Assembly: GCA_021839785.1 (NCBI GenBank)
Contig: JAKCAB010000423.1
Coordinates: 1 to 6,757 of the forward strand
Reading direction: 5' to 3'
From: a bacterium
GTDB taxonomy: Bacteria; Verrucomicrobiota; Verrucomicrobiae; Limisphaerales; J093
DNA length: 6,757 nt
Shown: positions 1 to 5,033 of the stretch, piece by piece
Layout: the number at the start of each line of letters is the position of its first letter
Position numbering within the stretch: position 1 is the stretch's first letter
Notes under the pieces: generated by a model
Told to the model about the DNA's origin: nothing
Seen by the model: only the letters and a program-made list of their open reading frames with translations
The model's database searches: none
Program-made: the position numbers and the translations under genes

Positions 1-390
1 CCCAGCACGCCGAGCATCGGCCATGTGTATGCCCTGGCGTCGAAGCTCGAAGACATCTTCGCCGAAGGGCTCGACGCGCGGTACGCGCGGCATGCCCGGC
101 TGTCGAAAATAACGCGCGATTGGGCGGCGAAGCACGGCTTTACCACGTTCCCGGACGCGGGCTTCGAGTCGCAGACGCTCACCTGCGTGAACAACGGCGC
201 CAAGCCTGGCGGCCGCGTCGTGGACGTGCCCAAGCTGCAAAAACTCGTGAAGGACCGCGGCTTCCTGATCGACGGCGGCTACGGCAAGATCAAGGGCACG
301 ACCTTCCGCGTGTCGAACATGGGCGACGAAACCGAGGCGACCATGAACGCCTTGTACGCGGCGATGGACGAGGCGATGAAACAACTCTAG
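1..390 (+). CDS. Class V PLP-dependent aminotransferase (serine/alanine-glyoxylate or phosphoserine type), 3' part
   Basis: The reading frame is open from base 1 to the TAG at 388-390, giving the last 129 residues; the gene begins outside the window. Visible landmarks are the 'TPSIGHVYALASKLEDI' helix start, the 'GFESQTLTCV' strand, and the 'DGGYGKIKGTTFRVSNMG' segment followed by a final helix. This is the C-terminal small domain of fold-type I, class V aminotransferases. These cytoplasmic enzymes move an amino group between amino acids such as serine, alanine or phosphoserine and a 2-oxo acid, using pyridoxal phosphate. The Schiff-base lysine lies upstream and cannot be checked. The wording of the tail is closest, from memory, to bacterial alanine-glyoxylate or phosphoserine aminotransferase-like proteins, but substrate cannot be decided from this fragment. 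Family is fairly certain; exact reaction is not. The next gene starts 2 nt after the stop, so the two may share a transcript. Confidence 0.85.
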   Translation, partial: PSTPSIGHVYALASKLEDIFAEGLDARYARHARLSKITRDWAAKHGFTTFPDAGFESQTLTCVNNGAKPGGRVVDVPKLQKLVKDRGFLIDGGYGKIKGTTFRVSNMGDETEATMNALYAAMDEAMKQL

Positions 391-392
391 CC

Positions 393-1487
393 GTGCCTTC
401 GTTTCGCCTGCGCGAACTGCTCGCCGTGCCTGGCTGGGTGCTGGGCGCGGCGCTTTTGTTGGCGGCGCTCCCCGGGCACGCGATCATTTTTTACGCCACC
501 GACGATCCCACGCACAACACCACGCCCCCAACCGGCGTGTACACCAACAGCGGCTGGCAATGGCAGGGATACTGGCGCGGTTTCACCGGCACGCCCATCG
601 CCACGAACTGGTTTCTCACGGCCAAACACGTCGGCGGCAGCGTGGGCGAGGAGTTCCAGTTTGCAGGCACCAACTATCGCACCACTGCGGTCTTCAACGA
701 CAGCCAAAGCGACCTCGCCTTGTGGCGCGTGTGCGGCCAGTTCGACTCGTTCGCGCCGCTGTACTCCACCGCCAACGAAGCCGGCCGGATTTGCGTGGTG
801 TTGGGGCGCGGTTATTCGCGCGGCTCACCGGTGGTGGTGACCAACGGCGAATCCGCGGTTGTGCAAGGCTGGCACTGGGGCGGCAACGCCGGCCTGCTGC
901 GCTGGGGCGTCAACCAGATCAGCGGTTACGAGGACTACGGCACCAATACCGCGGCGCTCCTCCGCGGAACCTTCGACGCGAGCGCCCAGACCGAAGAAGC
1001 GACGCTCGCCAGCGGCGATTCGGGCGGCGGGGTGTTCATTCAAAGCGGTGGTAAATGGGAGTTGGCCGGCATCGCCTTTGCCGTGGATGGCCCGTTCCGG
1101 TTCAGCGTGGCCGGAGCCGATTTCAGCGCCGCGCTGTTCGACAAAGGCGGCTTGTACGAAGAAATGAACACCGGCTGGCAACTCGTCCCGCCGAGCGCGC
1201 AAAGGCAACCGGCGGCGTTCTACGCGTCGCGTGTCTCGGCGCGGCTCGCGTGGATTCAGGCGACCTTGGCGGCGAATCCGGAGCCCGCCTTTTCGCCGCA
1301 GATTCTGGCCGCACCCGTTGTCGGCGGGCCTTACGGCGTCGTGACCGCCGCGGTGGACCCGGCCACGCGCACGATCCGGTTGGTCATCCCCACCGCACCG
1401 GCCTTTTATCAACTCTCCGGCTGTCGTGCCGCGCGGATCACCGGCATCGCCGTGGCGGGCGGCGAACTGGTGGTGAACTACGAGTGA
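393..1487 (+). CDS. Secreted trypsin-like (S1 family) serine protease with C-terminal beta module
   Basis: This is a 364-residue protein. A Sec signal peptide is visible: two arginines at positions 5 and 7, the hydrophobic stretch 'WVLGAALLLAALPGHA', and probable cleavage near residue 30. The chymotrypsin-fold catalytic triad is clear: His79 in 'LTAKHVGG', Asp107 in 'QSDLALWRV' and Ser210 in 'ASGDSGGGVF'. It should therefore cut peptide bonds outside the cytoplasm. Residues about 300-364 ('QILAAPVVGGPYGVV...APAFYQLSG') form a separate C-terminal module. I recognise similar 'FYRL'-type endings from other exported Verrucomicrobia proteins, and its role is unknown. There is no PEP-CTERM tail. 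The GTG at 393 was chosen because the next GTG (426) would remove the basic n-region of the signal peptide. The frame stays open upstream to 120, but that part overlaps the aminotransferase and is not protein-like. No good Shine-Dalgarno is present, which fits coupling to the gene ending at 390. Confidence 0.88.
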   Translation: MPSFRLRELLAVPGWVLGAALLLAALPGHAIIFYATDDPTHNTTPPTGVYTNSGWQWQGYWRGFTGTPIATNWFLTAKHVGGSVGEEFQFAGTNYRTTAVFNDSQSDLALWRVCGQFDSFAPLYSTANEAGRICVVLGRGYSRGSPVVVTNGESAVVQGWHWGGNAGLLRWGVNQISGYEDYGTNTAALLRGTFDASAQTEEATLASGDSGGGVFIQSGGKWELAGIAFAVDGPFRFSVAGADFSAALFDKGGLYEEMNTGWQLVPPSAQRQPAAFYASRVSARLAWIQATLAANPEPAFSPQILAAPVVGGPYGVVTAAVDPATRTIRLVIPTAPAFYQLSGCRAARITGIAVAGGELVVNYE

Positions 1488-1534
1488 CCGGGGGCCGGCA
1501 CGCGGAATGTTGGCGGAGGCGGCACACGAGGCCG

Positions 1535-1563
1535 TTGATCCCCGCCCTCGCTGGACCTAGCCT
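1535..1563 (+). promoter_or_regulatory. Candidate promoter giving a leaderless mRNA for the URO-D-like gene
   Basis: A TTGATC box (1535-1540), a 17-bp spacer and TAGCCT (1558-1563) resemble a sigma-70 promoter (4/6 and 3/6 matches). The -10 box ends 6 nt before the ATG at 1570, so transcription would start at or next to the start codon. No Shine-Dalgarno precedes this gene. Alone the match is weak; it gains weight from the same geometry at 5871-5909. Nothing else is visible in the 82-bp gap 1488-1569. Confidence 0.35.
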
Positions 1564-1569
1564 CCCGCG

Positions 1570-2769
1570 ATGACTTCGCGCGAGCGCATCCTGGCCGCTC
1601 TGAACCGCCAGCCCGTCGATCGGCTGCCGATCGACTTAGGTGGCACCCGCCAGTCCGGCATTGCGGCCATCGCTTACCACAAGCTGCGCCGGCGCCTGGG
1701 CCTGCCCGACAGACGCGTCCGCGTGTTCGACTTGTTTCAAATGCTCGCCGAGGTCGAGCAAGACGTGGCCGACCGGTTCGGCGCGGATTGCGTCGGGCTG
1801 TACCGGCCCGAAGTCGCCTTCGGCATTCGTAACGAAGGCTGGAAGCCGTGGACGCTTTTCGACGGCACGCCGGTGGAGGTGCCCGGCGCTTTCGAACCGG
1901 AGACGCTCCCGAACGGCGACCTCGCAATCCGCCGCGGTGGCGAGCTCGTGGGCCTGATGCCGCGCGACGGGTTTTACTTCGACCGCCTGGAGAAGTATCC
2001 GGGCGCGATACATCCCGATTTGGACACCTGGGAGCCGCCGCGCCTGAGCGCGGCGACGTTGGAGCACTACCGCGCCCAAGCGGAGGCCCTCTTCACCGGC
2101 ACAGACAAAGCGATCATCGCGCCGCTCGGGCCGCCGTACGAGTTGTTCAATGGCCTCGGCCAGGGCGGCTTCGCGCAATGGATGATTACCTTCGCGACCG
2201 AACCGGACTACGTGCGCGGCTTGTACGCCAAACTGGTGGATGCCTGGCTGACGAACCTGCAAGCGTTCTGGGTTGCCGCGGGCGAGCGCGTGCAGGTACT
2301 GCAAATCGCGGACGACTTCGGCACCCAGCGCGCGCCGTTCCTTTCCGTGCGCATGTTTCGCGACCTGGTGCTGCCGGCTTACCGGCGCGGGCTGGATTGG
2401 GTCCATGCCCACACGCCGTGGAAAGTGATGCTGCACTCGGACGGCGCGCTGTTTCCCCTCTTGCCGTCGATTATCGAGATGGGCGTGGACATCCTCAATC
2501 CGGTCCAGACGACCGCCGCGGGCATGGCGGCGGATCGCCTGCAGGCGGCCTTCGGCGGGCAACTGGTCTTCTGGGGTGGCGCGTGCGATCCCCAAACCAC
2601 GCTCGCCTTCGGCCCCCCCGCCGAAGTGGCCCGCGAAACCCGGCAGAACGTGGAAATCCTGGCCGGTGGCGGCGGCTACGTGTTCGCCCCGGTGCATAAC
2701 ATCCAGGCCACCGTGCCGCCGGAGAATATTCTGGCGATGTTCGAGGCGGCGCTCGATTTCAGGTTCTGA
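1570..2769 (+). CDS. Uroporphyrinogen decarboxylase-fold protein (MtaA/CmuA methyltransferase-like, not HemE)
   Basis: This is a 399-residue cytoplasmic protein. It opens with 'TSRERILAALNRQPVDRLP', the signature start of URO-D-like proteins. It lacks the 'FMRQAGRY' substrate loop of true HemE, and at 399 aa is longer than the usual HemE (about 340-360). The C-terminal half keeps the fold's landmarks: 'KVMLHSDGALFPLLPSII' (His289, Asp291), 'GVDILNPVQ', 'FWGGACDPQTTL' (Cys339) and 'YVFAPVHNIQ' (His376) followed by 'VPPENI'. Relatives such as MtaA and CmuA move methyl groups between corrinoids and thiols using a zinc held by a His-x-Cys plus a later Cys. Here the His-x-Cys reads His-Ser-Asp, and the later 'GC' reads 'GGYVFAPVHN', so metal binding, if any, uses other residues. 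No corrinoid protein or partner methyltransferase is next to it, so substrate and reaction are unknown. There is no Shine-Dalgarno, and the start is fixed by the conserved N-terminus. Confidence 0.85.
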   Translation: MTSRERILAALNRQPVDRLPIDLGGTRQSGIAAIAYHKLRRRLGLPDRRVRVFDLFQMLAEVEQDVADRFGADCVGLYRPEVAFGIRNEGWKPWTLFDGTPVEVPGAFEPETLPNGDLAIRRGGELVGLMPRDGFYFDRLEKYPGAIHPDLDTWEPPRLSAATLEHYRAQAEALFTGTDKAIIAPLGPPYELFNGLGQGGFAQWMITFATEPDYVRGLYAKLVDAWLTNLQAFWVAAGERVQVLQIADDFGTQRAPFLSVRMFRDLVLPAYRRGLDWVHAHTPWKVMLHSDGALFPLLPSIIEMGVDILNPVQTTAAGMAADRLQAAFGGQLVFWGGACDPQTTLAFGPPAEVARETRQNVEILAGGGGYVFAPVHNIQATVPPENILAMFEAALDFRF

Positions 2770-2814
2770 CGGGAGCCGTGCCACGCCCCAAACGACCGAG
2801 CCAAGCTCCCGTCA
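2767..2814 (+). repeat. Inverted repeat that includes the stop codon of the URO-D-like gene
   Basis: TGACGGGAGC (2767-2776) and GCTCCCGTCA (2805-2814) are perfect 10-bp inverted copies separated by 28 nt. The first three bases are the stop codon of the upstream gene. In RNA this would form a stable stem at the 3' end of that message. There is no T-run after it, so it is not a standard intrinsic terminator. It could protect the 3' end or act with Rho, which is inference. Confidence 0.55.
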
Positions 2815-3067
2815 CTACCGATGGTGGGCTTGCCGGCTCAGGTCCGAGCCAGTGTAATCCGGGCGTAGGCGGCTGGGGGCAAGGTGGGTGGTTATACAAT
2901 ACCCTTTTGGACTGATGGTTACGCCGGAAGCGCCAACGCCAAACCGACCCGCGGGGCGGGAGAGGCCTGGAAATGATTCAGAAAAGCACGGTGCGGATGC
3001 CGTTACCGGCGGCGAGGTGTCTCGCCAAGATCGTTCACCCCGGGGAAAATGCGATCGAAAAAAAATG
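2815..3067. other. Non-coding stretch between the URO-D-like gene and the exported-protein operon
   Basis: I see no convincing gene here on either strand. Two small perfect hairpins are present: GGCTC/GAGCC around a 6-nt loop (2835-2850) and GGCGAG/CTCGCC around GTGT (3011-3026). The right part is less GC-rich than the coding flanks and ends in a run of eight A (3058-3065), as expected for DNA upstream of a promoter. A TTATACAAT stretch (2892-2900) resembles a -10 box but has no -35 partner at the right distance. Confidence 0.5.
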
Positions 3068-3083
3068 TTGACACACCCCTTGC
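3068..3083 (+). promoter_or_regulatory. Candidate promoter element of the PEP-CTERM operon (sigma-54-like, or a lone -35 box)
   Basis: The sequence TTGACACACCCCTTGC can be read in two ways. As sigma-54 it gives TGaCAC (3069-3074), exactly 5 nt, then TTGC (3080-3083); the only miss against TGGCAC-N5-TTGC is one of the normally invariant GG. As sigma-70 it contains a perfect TTGACA (3068-3073), but no TATAAT-like hexamer lies 16-18 bp downstream (the 17-bp position reads GAAGTT). Either reading would start transcription upstream of 3129. An A-run (3058-3065) lies just upstream. Sigma-54 regulators are known companions of PEP-CTERM systems in other bacteria, which makes the first reading attractive but unproven. 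Confidence 0.35.
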
Positions 3084-3128
3084 GCTTTGAGAAGTTGCCG
3101 GCACACACGGAAACAACATACGGTAAAT

Positions 3129-3767
3129 ATGAGAACAAAAACACTGTTGGTCACGGCTGCACTCGGTGCAGCGGGGGTCGCATCTGCCGTTGCGCAGGTG
3201 TACTCCGTCAACGCCGTCGGCTACGTCAACCTGACGGTCAAGCCCGGCTTCAACACGATCGCCAACCCGCTCGATGCAGGTGCCGGCAACAATACCGCCA
3301 GCAAGATTCTGGCGGGGGTTCCCGATGGCACGACCGTTTACAAGTATGCCGGCGGGACTTACACGATCGATGCGTATTCGGATCTGTTCGGCTGGGATAA
3401 CCCCGATTTGGGCCTCGCTCCGGGCGAAGGCTTCTGGCTGCAGATTCCCGCGGGGGCCGATGTGACCCTGACCTTCGTGGGCGAAGTCCCGCAGGGGGCG
3501 GCTTCCAACATGGATCTGCCCGCCGGGTTCGCGTTGGTGGCTTCCAAGGTTCCGCAGGCTGGCAAACTGGCCACCGACCTGAAGTACCCGGCTGCCGATG
3601 GCGATACGATTTACACGTATGCCAATCCGGGTGGCTATACGATCTCCGGCTTCACCGAACTCTTCGGTTGGGATCCCGCGGAACCGAGCGTCGCGGTGGG
3701 TCAGGCGTTCTGGTCGCAGAAATCGGCGGCCGGCACGTGGACCCGCAATTTCAGTGTGAACCAGTAA
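3129..3767 (+). CDS. Secreted protein of the 'SVNAVGYVNL' type with two internal repeats
   Basis: This is a 212-residue exported protein of unknown function. The signal peptide is clear (MRTKTLLVTAALGAAGVASA, then AVA/Q, cleavage after residue 22). The mature protein begins 'QVYSVNAVGYVNLTVKPGF', a beginning I recognise from many Verrucomicrobia exported proteins. Two related halves follow: about residues 39-122 and 131-212. Each runs from 'GFNTIANPL' or 'GFALVASKV', through 'TVYKYAGGTYTIDAYSDLFGW' or 'TIYTYANPGGYTISGFTELFGW', to 'GEGFWLQ' or 'GQAFWSQ'. They look like beta-rich modules with conserved aromatics; no catalytic residues are evident. The ATG at 3129 was chosen over 3087 because only it puts the signal peptide at the N-terminus. 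No Shine-Dalgarno is in place; the leader is rich in A and C. The PEP-CTERM gene follows after 36 nt with no terminator between, so both are probably on one mRNA. Confidence 0.85.
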   Translation: MRTKTLLVTAALGAAGVASAVAQVYSVNAVGYVNLTVKPGFNTIANPLDAGAGNNTASKILAGVPDGTTVYKYAGGTYTIDAYSDLFGWDNPDLGLAPGEGFWLQIPAGADVTLTFVGEVPQGAASNMDLPAGFALVASKVPQAGKLATDLKYPAADGDTIYTYANPGGYTISGFTELFGWDPAEPSVAVGQAFWSQKSAAGTWTRNFSVNQ

Positions 3768-3773
3768 CTAACC

Positions 3774-3778
3774 AGGAG
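3774..3778 (+). promoter_or_regulatory. AGGAG set unusually far (25 nt) from the PEP-CTERM start codon
   Basis: AGGAG occurs in the 36-nt gap between the two exported-protein genes, but 25 nt separate it from the ATG at 3804, against a usual 5-9. No in-frame start codon lies nearer. The spacer is A/C-rich and has no obvious hairpin to shorten the distance. It may not be used as a ribosome binding site. Confidence 0.3.
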
Positions 3779-3803
3779 AACAAACGAACAGACAGCCAAT
3801 ACT

Positions 3804-4349
3804 ATGAAAAGACTACTACTCGCCAGTGCGTTCGTCGCGGCTGCCGCGACGGCGATGGCGCAAGGGACGGTTAAATTCAGCAACTTCTCCACGGTGGACG
3901 GCATCAATTCCCCCGTCTTCGCGCCCGGTGGGGTGAAACTCGGCTCGGCCTATTTGGGCCAGTTGTATGCGGGTCCGACAGAGGGCAGTCTGGCTCCGGT
4001 TGGTTCAGCAGCGATCGCCTTCAAGGACGCCGCCGGTGTCGGAACGGGTTACATCATCGGTGGCACTGCCACCCTTGGTAATGTGGGCGTAGGCGCCACG
4101 GCCTTCATTCAGTTGCGCGCTTGGGAAGCGGCCGGTGGCACGAGCTACGAAGCCGCCCAAGCTGCTGGCAAGTTGTTCGGCAGTTCGGCAACGATCTCGG
4201 TCGTTACTGGTGGCCAGCCTCCTAGTGGTCCGCCTCTGGTTCCTGCTCCGCTGACGGGTCTGGCCAGCTTCACGCTGGTTCCGGAACCCTCGACGCTCGC
4301 GCTGGGCGTGCTGGGTGCCGCTGCCCTGCTGCTCCGCCGTCGCCGCTAA
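3804..4349 (+). CDS. PEP-CTERM sorting domain protein
   Basis: This is a 181-residue exported protein. The signal peptide is MKRLLLASAFVAAAATAMA, with cleavage before Gln20. The C-terminus is a textbook PEP-CTERM tail: Pro-Glu-Pro at 160-162, a hydrophobic segment (165-177) and four arginines (178-181). In known systems exosortase cuts at this tail after export, and the protein ends up at or beyond the outer envelope, often with exopolysaccharide. No exosortase gene is in this window. The middle contains 'KLGSAYLGQLYAG', 'GATAFIQLRAWEA' and 'SYEAAQAAGKLFGSS', followed by a proline-rich 'GGQPPSGPPLVPAPL' linker. I recall this pattern as a recurring Verrucomicrobia PEP-CTERM group whose function is unknown. 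The body is probably beta-rich, and no enzyme motif is visible. It is the second gene of the unit starting at 3129, ending at the terminator at 4369-4400. Confidence 0.92.
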   Translation: MKRLLLASAFVAAAATAMAQGTVKFSNFSTVDGINSPVFAPGGVKLGSAYLGQLYAGPTEGSLAPVGSAAIAFKDAAGVGTGYIIGGTATLGNVGVGATAFIQLRAWEAAGGTSYEAAQAAGKLFGSSATISVVTGGQPPSGPPLVPAPLTGLASFTLVPEPSTLALGVLGAAALLLRRRR

Positions 4350-4368
4350 TCCAAATTCGATTCACGCA

Positions 4369-4400
4369 AGCGCCGTCCGCAAGGGCGGCGCTTTTTTTTT
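4369..4400 (+). terminator. Intrinsic terminator of the exported-protein operon
   Basis: A 10-bp stem (AGCGCCGTCC, loop GCAA, GGGCGGCGCT, with one G-T pair) is followed directly by a run of nine T (4392-4400). The GNRA-type tetraloop and long T-run make this a strong Rho-independent terminator. It lies 20 nt after the PEP-CTERM stop codon and separates the operon from the tRNA promoter. Confidence 0.93.
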
Positions 4401-4412
4401 GCCGGCTTCGGA

Positions 4413-4441
4413 TTGACACCGCAGCGTCCGGCCGCTAGACA
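4413..4441 (+). promoter_or_regulatory. Sigma-70-type promoter of tRNA-Glu
   Basis: A perfect TTGACA (4413-4418), a 17-bp spacer and TAGACA (4436-4441) sit just upstream of the tRNA. Initiation near 4448 would leave a short leader of about 8 nt before the mature 5' end at 4456. The spacing and the location after a terminator make this convincing although the -10 box matches only 3 of 6. Confidence 0.65.
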
Positions 4442-4455
4442 AACCCCGTCTGATC

Positions 4456-4530
4456 GGCGCGTTCGTCTATCGGTTAGGACACGGCCCTCTCAAGGCTGAA
4501 AGATGGGTTCGATTCCCATACGCGCTACCA
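4456..4530 (+). tRNA. tRNA-Glu (anticodon CTC), CCA encoded
   Basis: The 75-nt sequence folds as a complete cloverleaf. The acceptor is GGCGCGT with ACGCGCT, the D stem GTCT/GGAC, and the anticodon stem CGGCC/GGCTG around the loop CTCTCAA. A 4-nt variable loop follows, then the T stem ATGGG/CCCAT around TTCGATT, and ACCA at the end. The anticodon CTC reads GAG, glutamate. The U11-A24 pair, the U13-G22 pair and the short variable loop (no base 47) agree with known bacterial tRNA-Glu identity features. The first acceptor pair is G1-U72, not the usual G1-C72. No terminator follows before the next gene, 46 nt downstream. Confidence 0.96.
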
Positions 4531-4576
4531 TCCGGCAGGTCCGCCGGGCGGGGCTCCGGTTTAGACCGCAAGGCAC

Positions 4577-4942
4577 GTGCAACCATTCCAGATCATCTTC
4601 AATCCGATCAGCGCTGCGGAACTGTCGCGGATGCCCAAAGAGCTCCAGTTGCAGATTCTGGGGGAGTTTCGCGGCGTTCCCTCCGAGGTTCTCAGCAACG
4701 AGTTGGACCGGTTCGGAAAACTCCGGCGGGCCGGGAAAACGCTGCACCGTTTCCGCATCGGTGACTTTCGGGTGTACTTCGAGCGCCACGATCTGGGCCT
4801 CGTCGTGCATCGGATTCTGCACCGGAACACACTGAAGGATTTCCAGTTCCGCTCGAACCTGCCGATGGGGGAGGACGAAGCCCTGCAAGACAACCCGCAG
4901 TTCTGGGAATTGATCGAAGCTGCCAAGCGCCCTGCGGCGTAG
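4577..4942 (+). CDS. RelE/ParE-like toxin-fold protein without an adjacent antitoxin gene
   Basis: This is a 121-residue protein. The order is a first strand ('PFQIIFNP', 3-10), a helix (12-31), a second helix, then the family's beta-sheet core with basic residues: 'GKTLHRFRIGDFRVYFERH' (53-71) and 'LVVHRILHRNTLKDF' (75-89). This pattern matches the RelE/ParE superfamily, whose members cut mRNA on the ribosome or inhibit gyrase; which of these applies, if either, cannot be told. Residues 90-121 form an extra acidic tail containing 'DNPQFWELIEAAKRPAA'. Such proteins normally sit beside a small antitoxin gene, but the neighbours here are a tRNA and a convergent HNH gene. The start must be the GTG at 4577: an in-frame TAG lies at 4562-4564, and the next ATG (4631) would delete the first strand. 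AAGG sits only 3 nt before it, so initiation is probably weak. Transcription may read through from the tRNA promoter. Confidence 0.75.
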   Translation: MQPFQIIFNPISAAELSRMPKELQLQILGEFRGVPSEVLSNELDRFGKLRRAGKTLHRFRIGDFRVYFERHDLGLVVHRILHRNTLKDFQFRSNLPMGEDEALQDNPQFWELIEAAKRPAA

Positions 4943-4962
4943 CCTGACGACCGGCCGAATTC

Positions 4963-4970
4963 AGGAGGTG
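4963..4970 (+). promoter_or_regulatory. Perfect Shine-Dalgarno-like AGGAGGTG with no start codon after it
   Basis: AGGAGGTG is the best match to the 16S anti-Shine-Dalgarno in this window, yet it lies 20 nt after the toxin-like gene's stop and has no ATG or GTG at a usable distance. The only frame opening there begins at the GTG overlapping the motif (4968) and does not read like a protein. On the opposite strand the same bases read CACCTCCT, within what would be the 3' region of the HNH message. Confidence 0.3.
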
Positions 4971-4982
4971 GTTTTCGATCAG

Positions 4983-5011
4983 CCGACGCTGGTCTGGCCC
5001 CCCAGCGTTGG
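4983..5011. terminator. Stem-loop between the two convergent genes (possible bidirectional terminator)
   Basis: CCGACGCTGG (4983-4992) pairs with CCAGCGTTGG (5002-5011) over 10 bp (one G-T pair) around a 9-nt loop. It stands between the stop of the toxin-like gene (4942) and the stop of the HNH gene (5034, minus strand). No T-run follows on either strand, so it is at best a non-canonical terminator or 3'-end stabiliser. Confidence 0.4.
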
Positions 5012-5033
5012 GCCGAATGAGGGGTCTTCCCGC

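Noticed and set aside
120..392. Upstream extension of the protease frame
   Set aside because: It overlaps the aminotransferase end, is Arg-rich and would bury the signal peptide. It is an open shadow frame of GC-rich DNA.
1570..2769. Calling the gene hemE
   Set aside because: It lacks the HemE substrate loop (FMRQAGRY) and is longer than HemE; it fits the MtaA/CmuA-like branch better.
1636..2784. 382-aa frame on the minus strand
   Set aside because: It is antisense to the URO-D-like gene, which has clear family motifs. The composition is shadow-like (rich in Arg, His and Gln).
2892..2900. TTATACAAT as a -10 box
   Set aside because: No -35-like hexamer lies 15-19 bp upstream, and it is over 200 bp from the next gene.
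2815..3144. 109-aa minus-strand frame across the intergenic region
   Set aside because: No domain, no ribosome site and no neighbour logic; it covers the control region of the exported-protein operon.
4456..4942. tRNA-Glu as an integration site for a mobile element
   Set aside because: No second copy of the tRNA 3' end was seen downstream, and no integrase or phage gene is present.
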